From: Trinickia diaoshuihuensis
GTDB taxonomy: Bacteria > Pseudomonadota > Gammaproteobacteria > Burkholderiales > Burkholderiaceae
Length of the DNA: 64,000 bases
Assembly: GCF_003390925.1 (NCBI RefSeq)
Contig: NZ_QUBS01000083.1
Location: forward strand, 1 to 64,000
Direction of reading: 5' to 3'
The notes under the pieces were generated by a model that saw only the letters and a program-made list of their open reading frames with translations, was not told the origin of the DNA and made no database searches. Of the stretch, positions 10,081-17,146 are shown in pieces; the first letter of the stretch is position 1; each line of letters begins with the position of its first letter. The position numbers and the translations under genes were made by a program.

Positions 10081-11628
10081 ATGTGCGGCATCGTAGGCGT
10101 AGTCTCCCACTCCCCGGTCAATCAGCTCATTTACGACAGTCTGTTGCTCTTGCAGCATCGCGGCCAGGACGCAGCCGGCATCGCGACCGCGAACGGCAGC
10201 ACCTTCCACATGTACAAGGCGAACGGCATGGTGCGCGACGTGTTCCGCACGCGCAACATGCGCAGCTTGCCCGGTACGGCCGGTATCGGCCAGGTGCGCT
10301 ATCCGACGGCCGGCTCGGCCTCGAGCGAAGAGGAAGCGCAGCCGTTCTACGTGAACGCGCCGTTCGGCATCATCCTCGCGCATAACGGCAATCTGACGAA
10401 TTGGCAGCAGCTCAAAGACGAGATGTTCCGCATCGATCGCCGCCACGTGAACACGAACTCGGACACCGAGGTGCTGCTCAACGTGCTGGCGCACGAAATG
10501 CAACTGGCAAGCTCGGGGCTGCAACTCGATCCCGTTACAGTGTTCAAGGCCGTAGCCGGCGTGCATCGCCGCGTGCGCGGCTCGTATGCGATCGTCTCGC
10601 TGATCGCCGGTTACGGGCTGCTGGCCTTCCGCGATCCGTTCGGCATTCGTCCGCTTTGTATCGGCAAGCACGAGACGGAGCAGGGCGTCGAATGGATCGT
10701 GGCGTCGGAATCGGTGGCGGTAGAGGGCATCGGGTTCGAATTCGTTCGCGATGTGGCGCCCGGCGAAGCGATCTTCATCGACAACGACGGGCATCTGCAT
10801 AGCCAGCAGTGTTCCGACACGCCGAGCCTGAATCCCTGCATTTTCGAATACGTCTATCTCGCGCGGCCGGATTCGGTGCTGGACGGCGTTTCCGTCTACA
10901 ACGTGCGTTTGCGCATGGGCGACTACTTAGCCGAGAAGATCAAGCGCGTGTTGCCCGGCGTGCCGATCGACGTCGTCATGCCGATTCCCGATTCGTCGCG
11001 TCCGGCAGCGATGCAGGTGGCGGCCAAGCTGGGCGTGGAATACCGCGAAGGATTCTTCAAGAACCGTTACGTCGGCCGTACGTTCATCATGCCGGGCCAA
11101 GCGGTGCGCAAGAAATCGGTGCGTCAGAAGCTGAACGCGATGACGATCGAGTTCAAGGACAAGAACGTGTTGATCGTCGACGACTCGATCGTGCGCGGCA
11201 CGACCTCGCACGAGATCGTGCAGATGGCGCGCGATGCGGGGGCCAAGAGCGTGATCTTCGCGTCGGCGGCGCCGCCCGTGAAGTTCCCCAACGTCTATGG
11301 CATCGATATGCCGACGCGCAGCGAACTCGTCGCTCACGGCCGTTCGGACGAGGACGTTGCCAAGATCATTGGCGCGGATCACCTCGTCTATCAGGACGTC
11401 GATGCGCTCAAGCAAGCCGTCAACGATATCAACCCCGCGTTGTCGCGCTTCGAAGCTTCGTGCTTCGACGGCGATTACATCACGGGCGACGTGACGACCG
11501 AGTATCTCGATGCGATCGAGCGCGCGCGCCTGTCGCCGCAATCGCAGTCGGAGCGCGATTCGGCCGGCGATGCGGTGGACGGCACCGTAACGCGCTCGCA
11601 ACTGCACTTGCAGTTGTCGGTGGAGTAA
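10081..11628 (+). CDS. purF: amidophosphoribosyltransferase
   Basis: 515 residues from ATG 10081, with GAAGGA upstream. The choice of start is fixed by MCGIVGVV: after Met removal the Cys becomes the N-terminal nucleophile of the Ntn glutaminase domain; an upstream TTG would bury it. The C-terminal phosphoribosyltransferase domain carries the PRPP loop VLIVDDSIVRGTTS. The enzyme makes 5-phosphoribosylamine from PRPP and glutamine, the first committed purine step. In related genomes metZ normally follows directly; here about 2 kb of accessory DNA intervenes. Confidence 0.98.
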   Translation: MCGIVGVVSHSPVNQLIYDSLLLLQHRGQDAAGIATANGSTFHMYKANGMVRDVFRTRNMRSLPGTAGIGQVRYPTAGSASSEEEAQPFYVNAPFGIILAHNGNLTNWQQLKDEMFRIDRRHVNTNSDTEVLLNVLAHEMQLASSGLQLDPVTVFKAVAGVHRRVRGSYAIVSLIAGYGLLAFRDPFGIRPLCIGKHETEQGVEWIVASESVAVEGIGFEFVRDVAPGEAIFIDNDGHLHSQQCSDTPSLNPCIFEYVYLARPDSVLDGVSVYNVRLRMGDYLAEKIKRVLPGVPIDVVMPIPDSSRPAAMQVAAKLGVEYREGFFKNRYVGRTFIMPGQAVRKKSVRQKLNAMTIEFKDKNVLIVDDSIVRGTTSHEIVQMARDAGAKSVIFASAAPPVKFPNVYGIDMPTRSELVAHGRSDEDVAKIIGADHLVYQDVDALKQAVNDINPALSRFEASCFDGDYITGDVTTEYLDAIERARLSPQSQSERDSAGDAVDGTVTRSQLHLQLSVE

Positions 11629-11982
11629 GCGCGGGATCGGCGGGAGGGCGGGCTCCGCCTTCTCGCGGGCCGCGCGGTCATATTTGCCGTGCAGCATCTG
11701 CTGTAATGGGACCGTCCGCTCTCCTAGGCGGCCTGCTCAATCGAAGAGTTACCAGCAAGCGCTGGTTCCCCAATCCGTCATTAGCTCGCATTCTCTTCTG
11801 TCCCGGCTAGCCGAGCCACGCCCGCTTCGCATTCCAGAAAATCGGTAGCCGCTGCCCTGACGCGTTCGTTCGTTTTCCTATCTCGCAATGCGGCATCCTC
11901 CCCGGTCCTTGCGCGCAGTGCTGAGCGAGGCTAGGGCCTCCGTGCCGGATACAATGCCTCCCCCTTGACGCAGTCACTGCGC
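11629..11982. other. non-coding segment at the left side of an accessory insertion
   Basis: About 350 bp with no credible gene, visibly lower in GC than purF. It contains a weak hairpin just after purF (GGCGG-GCT-CCGCC near 11647) without a T-run and a short perfect hairpin ACCAGC-AAGC-GCTGGT near 11749-11764. No transposase remnant, tRNA or clear attachment site was recognised. Confidence 0.5.
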
Positions 11983-12002
11983 GCTCAAGTTTGTCCTTGA
12001 GC
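11983..12002. promoter_or_regulatory. perfect dyad, candidate operator of the toxin-antitoxin-like operon
   Basis: GCTCAAG (11983-11989) and CTTGAGC (11996-12002) are perfect inverted repeats separated by 6 bp. The right arm contains the proposed -35 hexamer TTGAGC. This is where an autoregulating XRE antitoxin, such as the one encoded downstream, would be expected to bind. The dyad is seen directly; the operator role is inferred. Confidence 0.6.
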
Positions 12003-12025
12003 CGACGCAACCCCGTTTATATACT
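11997..12025 (+). promoter_or_regulatory. sigma70-type promoter of the three-gene cassette
   Basis: TTGAGC (11997-12002) and TATACT (12020-12025) are separated by exactly 17 bp. A start of transcription near 12031 gives a short leader before the ATG at 12051, and argues against the in-frame TTG at 11991 as a start. The -10 region overlaps a second imperfect dyad, ATATAC-TGC-GTGATAT. Confidence 0.65.
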
Positions 12026-12050
12026 GCGTGATATAGTGGCGAGCCTTCAG

Positions 12051-12497
12051 ATGCACGACAGTTCAGAAGCTGACCTAGCTCGAATCGAAGCCAGGTCTCC
12101 GGATGACGCCTACGACATATGGGCCTTCCTGGAAGTCATGGACGGCAGTGACGAGCTGATTGGCCGTCTCTGCCGTTGGCACTATAGGCAGACGCACGAG
12201 GACCCGCAGTTCGACTGCAAGGCGATCGTCTCCTTGCAGCAGGAAGGCTTCAACGTCTATCGCATGTATTCGTTGGAGATGGAATGGGGAAAACGGTACT
12301 ACCGCATCCTTTACGCATATGAATCAGCGGCCGATCCCGACGACGAGGTGTTTCACGTCCTCGCGGTTGTTATGAAACGTACGAGCGATACCCCGCCGGA
12401 ACTTAGCGACGAAGCTTACAACTATGAGCTTGACCATCCTGTTACCCTTCGGATCCGCGACGACTACCAGAGTCTCGGCCTTGCAGTCCGGCACTAG
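12051..12497 (+). CDS. RelE/ParE-like toxin candidate
   Basis: 148 residues from ATG 12051; GTG 12036 is an alternative, while TTG 11991 lies inside the promoter. The core (residues 66-110: GFNVYRMYSLEMEWGKRYYR followed by ILYAY and FHVLAVVMKR) resembles the beta-sheet of RelE/ParE/HigB-type toxins, where a basic strand is followed by YRILY and a hydrophobic strand ending in Lys/Arg. An acidic N-terminal helix pair precedes it. It is followed at 43 bp by an XRE-type gene, the toxin-first order of HigBA-like modules. Base composition differs from the surrounding housekeeping genes. Family assignment is by pattern only; it could also be an unrelated small regulator. Confidence 0.62.
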   Translation: MHDSSEADLARIEARSPDDAYDIWAFLEVMDGSDELIGRLCRWHYRQTHEDPQFDCKAIVSLQQEGFNVYRMYSLEMEWGKRYYRILYAYESAADPDDEVFHVLAVVMKRTSDTPPELSDEAYNYELDHPVTLRIRDDYQSLGLAVRH

Positions 12498-12540
12498 CAT
12501 TGTCTCAGCGTCGGCACCGGTAGCGGACCTGCAAGTGAAA

Positions 12541-12924
12541 ATGGTGGGGGAGCATATCGACGATGGCGCAGCACAGGCGAGGCCATCACGCAGCCCACGT
12601 TCGCTGATCCAACGACGGGAGAGTCGCGACCCTGCATTTCAAGAGAGGATGGCTGCAGCGCGAGGTCGAATCGCGCGCTCGATGTTTGCTTCTAGACCAG
12701 ATTCGATAGCAGCGGCTCGTCTGCGGGCAGGTCTCTCCCAAGCGAAACTCGGGGAGGCCATCGGCACCAGCCAGTCCCATATCGCGAAGATCGAAGCCGG
12801 GAAAGTGCAGATCCAATTTTCAACTGCAATGCAACTGGCCGACGCGCTCAACATCACGCTGGACTCGCTGCGCGCATTGATTGTTGAGCAACCGTCAAGT
12901 CAGAGAATCTTGGAAGTGCAATGA
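12541..12924 (+). CDS. XRE-family helix-turn-helix protein, antitoxin candidate
   Basis: 127 residues from ATG 12541; the frame is open further upstream inside the preceding gene, but no better start is visible. A Cro/CI-type helix-turn-helix occupies residues about 55-112 (IAAARLRAGLSQAKLGEAIG, then TSQSHIAKIEAGK). The N-terminal ~50 residues are basic and probably flexible. Its stop overlaps the next start by 4 bp (ATGA), so translation of the two is coupled. Expected to bind the dyads at the operon promoter and to neutralise the upstream gene product; both are inference. Confidence 0.75.
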   Translation: MVGEHIDDGAAQARPSRSPRSLIQRRESRDPAFQERMAAARGRIARSMFASRPDSIAAARLRAGLSQAKLGEAIGTSQSHIAKIEAGKVQIQFSTAMQLADALNITLDSLRALIVEQPSSQRILEVQ

Positions 12925-13373
12925 GTCGCCTTGCTTATTGCCACTTTTGCGATGATGTCCGGATCGAGATAGGCAACAAGACGTCGTTGATGGGCATATA
13001 CGGTGGCGAGTTGCTGGTGCCGGCGATGCCGACGATACTCCCTCGGCTCGCCGTCGTTACGTTCGTGCGCACGCCCTTCGATCGACCGATGACGACGCTC
13101 GCATTCGAGATTCGGGAAGGGGCAGCGGTTCTGGCTCGGCATGAAATGTCGCCCGCCGAACTGGACGCTGGCCAGAATTCCATGCTGGACCGCGACCTCG
13201 GTGCGGATCGTCCCAAGAGCTTTTCGATCGGCGCAAACGCTTTTCTCCAGCCGTTGGCAATCGAAAGGCCAATGGTAATCGACGCGCTGGTCATTTGCGA
13301 CGGAGAGGAGCTTTCGGCTGGCAAGCTCTTCATCAGACTCATGGAACCATCGGAAGCCTCGCCAGCCGCATAA
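12921..13373 (+). CDS. DUF6941-like protein, third gene of the cassette
   Basis: 150 residues beginning at the ATG inside the ATGA overlap with the antitoxin candidate. The N-terminal pattern CHFCDDVRIEIGNKTSLMGI followed by YGGELLVP resembles the DUF6941 family of beta-rich proteins of unknown role, many of which start with a similar YxxFCDD...GNK.SLIGIY signature. No membrane segment, signal peptide or catalytic motif was recognised. Coupled translation implies a function tied to the toxin-antitoxin-like pair; what it does is unknown. Confidence 0.72.
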   Translation: MSRLAYCHFCDDVRIEIGNKTSLMGIYGGELLVPAMPTILPRLAVVTFVRTPFDRPMTTLAFEIREGAAVLARHEMSPAELDAGQNSMLDRDLGADRPKSFSIGANAFLQPLAIERPMVIDALVICDGEELSAGKLFIRLMEPSEASPAA

Positions 13374-13394
13374 CCGCCGTCTAGACGCGAGATT

Positions 13395-13423
13395 GGGATA
13401 TCCGACATGGGTCGTCATATCCC
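13395..13423 (+). terminator. stem-loop just after the three-gene cassette
   Basis: GGGATAT (13395-13401) pairs with ATATCCC (13417-13423), with an inner CGAC-ATGG-GTCG stem. It lies 22 bp after the last cassette gene. There is no T-tract, so it may protect the mRNA end or be a Rho-dependent end rather than a classic terminator. Confidence 0.4.
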
Positions 13424-13688
13424 CGAATTAGACTCCACGGCGTACCGAGCAGCTCGGATCATTCGGACGTGCTACCATGCGGTTCAGCGTCGATTTGAAT
13501 TCAGCTTGCGGACGCGGGGCAACCCAAAACAGCTAAAGCGAAAGACGGCAGCCCTGCCGTCCGACGCCGAACCGGCCCCGCACACGAAGCCCGCTTTTGC
13601 CGACGCGAAGCGGGCTTTTTGTTGGCTGCCGTTTTTGCGGCGGCCTTGGAAACGGCGTCGAACGCCTAAGGGATAGGGCATCAGGACC
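13424..13688. other. non-coding region before metZ
   Basis: With the preceding 50 bp this is a stretch of about 315 bp without a gene between the cassette and metZ. It holds a perfect 8-bp hairpin (GACGGCAG-CC-CTGCCGTC, 13544-13561) and the intrinsic terminator described separately. An open frame across it (13407-13676) runs through the terminator and is not credible as a gene. I recognise no SAM riboswitch. Confidence 0.5.
13587..13620 (+). terminator. Rho-independent terminator upstream of metZ
   Basis: A perfect 10-bp stem AAGCCCGCTT / AAGCGGGCTT (13587-13596, 13608-13617) with an 11-nt loop and a run of T up to 13620. It ends plus-strand transcription coming from the cassette, and possibly originally that of purF, about 70 bp before metZ. 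Confidence 0.85.
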
Positions 13689-14879
13689 ATGGACGATTCT
13701 CTGAATTTCGATACGTTGGCTGTGCGCTCCGGCACGGTACGCACCGAATACAACGAGCACTCGGAAGCGCTCTTTCTGACATCGAGCTTTTGCTTTAAAA
13801 GCGCCGCCGAAGCGGCCGAGCGCTTCAAGCATTCCGAGGACTACTACACGTACTCGCGCTTTACGAACCCGACCGTCACGATGTTTCAAGAGCGCCTCGC
13901 CGCGCTCGAGGGCGGCGAGGCTTGTATCGCGACGGCGTCGGGCATGAGCGCGATCCTGTCCGTGGTGATGGCCGCGACGCAAGCCGGCGATCACATCGTC
14001 AGCTCGCGCGCGCTGTTCGGCTCGACGCTCGGCATGTTCTCGCAGATTTTCGCTCGCTTCGGCGTCACGACGACGTATGTCGATCCGAACGATCTCGATG
14101 CGTGGCGCGAGGCCGTGCGGCCCGAGACGAAGCTCTTGTTCGTCGAAACGCCCTCGAATCCGCTCACGGAACTCTGCGATATCGAAGCGATCGGCAAGAT
14201 CGCGAAAGCGGCGGGCGCGCTTTTCGTCGTCGACAATTCGTTTTGCAGTCCGGCGGTCCAGCAGCCGTTGAAGCTGGGCGCCGATGTCGTCATGCACTCG
14301 GCGACGAAGCTCATCGACGGTCAAGGGCGGGTGCTCGGCGGGGCGCTCGTCGGCTCGCGTGCGTTCATCATGGAAAAGGTGTTTCCGTTCGTGCGCACGG
14401 CGGGGCCGACGCTATCGGCGTTCAACGCGTGGGTGCTTTTGAAGGGCCTCGAGACGCTTTCGTTGCGTGCCGAACGCCATTCGGCCAGCGCGCTCGCCGT
14501 GGCCCGGTGGCTGGAGTCGAACCCGGCCGTGAAGCGCGTCTACTACCCAGGGCTCGAATCGCATCCGCAGTACGAACTTGCACGGCGCCAGCAGCGTTCG
14601 GGCGGCTCGGTGCTCGCCTTCGAGGTGCTCGGCGATACGCCCGAGGCGCAGCGCGCGAATGCATGGCGCGTGATCGATGCGACCAAGCTGTGTTCGATCA
14701 CGGCCAACCTGGGCGATACGCGTACGACGATCACGCACCCGGCCACCACGACGCATAGCCGCATCACGCCCGAGGCGCGTGCCGCTGCCGGCATTACCGA
14801 GGCGCTGCTTCGTGTGGCGATCGGGCTCGAGGATGCGGGCGATATTTGCGCGGATCTCGCTCACGGGTTGGCTCGTTAG
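13689..14879 (+). CDS. metZ: O-succinylhomoserine sulfhydrylase
   Basis: 396 residues, Cys/Met-metabolism PLP family. Lys207 in HSATKLIDGQGRVLGG is the PLP lysine, and NPLTELCDIEAIG plus SITANLGDTRTTITHP fit MetZ rather than cystathionine gamma-synthase. It makes homocysteine from O-succinylhomoserine and sulfide. Distinguishing MetZ from MetB/MetY rests on overall pattern and on the purF-metZ neighbourhood. Confidence 0.93.
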   Translation: MDDSLNFDTLAVRSGTVRTEYNEHSEALFLTSSFCFKSAAEAAERFKHSEDYYTYSRFTNPTVTMFQERLAALEGGEACIATASGMSAILSVVMAATQAGDHIVSSRALFGSTLGMFSQIFARFGVTTTYVDPNDLDAWREAVRPETKLLFVETPSNPLTELCDIEAIGKIAKAAGALFVVDNSFCSPAVQQPLKLGADVVMHSATKLIDGQGRVLGGALVGSRAFIMEKVFPFVRTAGPTLSAFNAWVLLKGLETLSLRAERHSASALAVARWLESNPAVKRVYYPGLESHPQYELARRQQRSGGSVLAFEVLGDTPEAQRANAWRVIDATKLCSITANLGDTRTTITHPATTTHSRITPEARAAAGITEALLRVAIGLEDAGDICADLAHGLAR

Positions 14880-14950
14880 CCGGACCGGCACGGGTTTGCC
14901 GCTGCGTAGCCGCCGCCGCAGGGCGGCGAGGCTACCGGGCGGCATCGGCG

Positions 14951-15778
14951 TCAATGCATCCGCATTGCTCGCCATTGCCCGGGCGCGAGTCCGAAACGTC
15001 GTGTGAACGCGTGGGTAAAAGCGCTTTGATCGGCGAACCCGACCGTCAACGCTATGTCGGTCAGCGTGTAGCGGGCGTCGCCGAGCATGCCCAGCGCGGC
15101 ATCGAGGCGCAGCCGCTGCAGATACCGATACGGCGTCGTGCCGAACGCTTCGTCGAAAAGCTGATGAAAACGGCGTTCGCCCAAACCGCAATGCGCGGCC
15201 AAGTCCGCCACGCGCAACGGCTCCGATAGATGCGCGCGCAACCATCTGTCGATGCGCATGTAATCGAGCCGCGTCGCCGGTATGTCGATACCGATGCTTT
15301 CGCCGAGTACGAGCGCCAAGCGCGCCGCCGTCTCCCACGCCAAGCGCCGAGCCATTTGGGCCGAGCGAGGCGCATCGTGAGCGGATACGCCGCCGGTCTC
15401 CGTATGAAGGGCCGCGTCCGTCGAATCGCCCGCGCGCTCGGCATATCGCGCTGCGTCACGTACCACGCCCGCCAGCGCGTCGTTCATCGTCAACGGCACC
15501 GCCCGCGCGAATAAGCGTTCAGGTAAGGCAAGCGAGGCACACGGCACGTCGAGCACGAGCTGGCGGTTCTCGCCGACGCCCGCATACTCATGCCGCGCAC
15601 CCGCCGGGATCAGCCAAGCCCGTCGCGCATCGATGCGATGGCCGACACCGTCCACCGCCATCTCCATTGCCCCGTCCACGCCCAGCACGATCTGGTGGAA
15701 CGCATGCTCGTCGCATGCGCTCACCGCGCCGTAGCGGCGCAGCGACAGCGCTGGCGAGGCGATCGTAGGCTCGTTCAT
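14951..15778 (-). CDS. AraC-family transcriptional regulator
   Basis: 275 residues. An N-terminal cupin-like sensing region (HQIVLGVDGAMEMAVDGVGH) is followed by a C-terminal double helix-turn-helix (about 180-272: VADLAAHCGLGERRFHQLFD and ALTVGFADQSAFTHAFTRRF). It is convergent with metZ. The ligand and targets are unknown; no obvious catabolic operon is adjacent. Confidence 0.93.
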   Translation of the reverse strand: MNEPTIASPALSLRRYGAVSACDEHAFHQIVLGVDGAMEMAVDGVGHRIDARRAWLIPAGARHEYAGVGENRQLVLDVPCASLALPERLFARAVPLTMNDALAGVVRDAARYAERAGDSTDAALHTETGGVSAHDAPRSAQMARRLAWETAARLALVLGESIGIDIPATRLDYMRIDRWLRAHLSEPLRVADLAAHCGLGERRFHQLFDEAFGTTPYRYLQRLRLDAALGMLGDARYTLTDIALTVGFADQSAFTHAFTRRFGLAPGQWRAMRMH

Positions 15779-15806
15779 CGCGTGACGGGGGAAATGTCTC
15801 GCCCGC

Positions 15807-16148
15807 TTACGCCTGGAGCAACTCGACTTCGAACACGAGCGTCGCGTTCGGCGGAATCACGCCGCCCGCGCCGCGCGGGCCGTAGCCGAGCTGCGGCGGG
15901 ATCGTCAGGCGCCGCACGCCGCCGACCTTCATTCCTTGCACGCCTTCGTCCCAGCCCTTGATGACCATGCCGCCACCGAGCACGAATGCGAACGGATCGT
16001 TGCGGTCCTTGCTCGAATCGAACTTCTGCCCGTCGGTGAGCCAGCCCGTGTAATGGACGGTGACTGTCGTTCCGGCCTTGGCTTCCGCGCCCGTGCCCTC
16101 AGTCAAGTCTTCATACTTCAAACCCGAGTCGGTCGTGACGATTGTCAT
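15807..16148 (-). CDS. FKBP-type peptidyl-prolyl cis-trans isomerase
   Basis: 113 residues, a single FKBP domain with no signal peptide. [36 protein letters not shown], and [20 protein letters not shown] are the active-site blocks. A cytosolic folding helper. It is divergent from the kinase-like gene downstream. Confidence 0.96.
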   Translation of the reverse strand: MTIVTTDSGLKYEDLTEGTGAEAKAGTTVTVHYTGWLTDGQKFDSSKDRNDPFAFVLGGGMVIKGWDEGVQGMKVGGVRRLTIPPQLGYGPRGAGGVIPPNATLVFEVELLQA

Positions 16149-16231
16149 AATTGTTACGCTCCCTTTTCAGAAGAAAACGTCATTGTAGGCGCTGCGCCCG
16201 CGGCGGTGCCTATAATGTTCGTCTACTCAAC

Positions 16232-17107
16232 ATGCTTACGGCGTCACTGGCCCGCCGCACAAGCGAGAAGCGGTACTCGCCCGCTCGCTGCGGCGCTCTG
16301 GCCGGGGCAGCCGAGCGACTTTCCGAGAGGCCGACCGTGTCGACGTTTCCCAGTGCCGCAGCCGCATCCGACGAACGTCTCGCTCATCTGCGGGCGGAAG
16401 TCGCGCTGTTTATGCGCGACCATGTATTGTCCCTCGTATCGCACGATCTCCGTAGTCCGCTCAACGCCATTCATAGCTGGGCCTACGTGCTCGAGCGCAA
16501 ACTGGACGCCTGCGATGCTTCGGCCCAGCGCGCGTTGGCCGGCATCCGCTCGGGCGTGGAGCAGCAGGTGAAGCTGCTCGAGGACGCAGTGGACAAAACC
16601 CGCGCCGAAACGAAATCGCTGCCGTTGGCGCGTGAGCCCTTCGTGATCCGCGCCGCGCTCGAACGAGCGATCGGCGATGCACGCCGGGCGCTATTGGATG
16701 CGCGCCGCACGCACGCCGAATTGGACGGCTCGCTGGATGCCGAACGATGCGACGGCGACAGCGAGCGTCTTGCGCAAGCGCTTTGGACGATGCTCGTATT
16801 CGCTTCGGAAGCGAGCGCGCCGGGGAGCACGATTGCGCTGAAGACGGCCGTGGAGGCGGGTTTTTGGCGCAGCGAAGTCGTCTTTACGCCGAGTTTCGCG
16901 GCTTTGGCCGACGCGGATGCGCCCCATGCGTTGGAGCCGTTCGCGCGCACGCAGGCGATGGCTCCGCGCGAAGCAGGCCGTATTGCCTGGGTATTGGCGT
17001 TGGTGCAGCGCGTTGCATTGGCGCATGGCGGCACCTTCGAGCAAGGCGCAACGAGCGACGGCGAGCCGAGTACGCTTGTGCTGCGCGTGCCGCTGTCGGC
17101 CCAGTAA
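16232..17107 (+). CDS. orphan histidine-kinase-like protein with degenerate ATPase domain
   Basis: 291 residues from ATG 16232; a GTG at 16338 with GAGAGG upstream is an equally plausible start, and TATAAT at 16211-16216 excludes the TTG at 16151. A clear HisKA helix with the phospho-acceptor box SHDLRSPLNAI (His71 from this start) is present. The ATP-binding part is eroded: the N-box position reads LWTMLVFAS instead of containing Asn, and no DxGxG motif is seen, although EPFARTQ and AHGGTFEQG remain recognisable. There is no membrane segment, sensor domain or adjacent response regulator. Possibly a phosphotransfer protein or inactive scaffold. Confidence 0.75.
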   Translation: MLTASLARRTSEKRYSPARCGALAGAAERLSERPTVSTFPSAAAASDERLAHLRAEVALFMRDHVLSLVSHDLRSPLNAIHSWAYVLERKLDACDASAQRALAGIRSGVEQQVKLLEDAVDKTRAETKSLPLAREPFVIRAALERAIGDARRALLDARRTHAELDGSLDAERCDGDSERLAQALWTMLVFASEASAPGSTIALKTAVEAGFWRSEVVFTPSFAALADADAPHALEPFARTQAMAPREAGRIAWVLALVQRVALAHGGTFEQGATSDGEPSTLVLRVPLSAQ

Positions 17108-17110
17108 GCG

Positions 17111-17144
17111 CGGGGGCGCCGCCGCCCCCGTCGCGGGCGCCCCC
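17111..17144. terminator. GC-rich hairpin between convergent genes
   Basis: Two alternative perfect stems exist: CGGGGGC/GCCCCCG (17111-17130) and GGGGGCGCC/GGCGCCCCC (17112-17120 with 17136-17144). No T-run follows on either strand, so it is only a candidate bidirectional end for the kinase-like gene and the treY operon. Confidence 0.4.
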
Positions 17145-17146
17145 AA

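Noticed and set aside
11807-12010. Small minus-strand open frame in the purF-side intergenic region
   Set aside because: No ribosome site, no recognisable domain, and it overlaps the cassette promoter.
13407-13676. Open frame before metZ
   Set aside because: It reads through a perfect terminator stem and has no coding-like composition.
13424-13688. SAM-type riboswitch before metZ
   Set aside because: Hairpins present fit a terminator; no conserved SAM-aptamer core was recognised.
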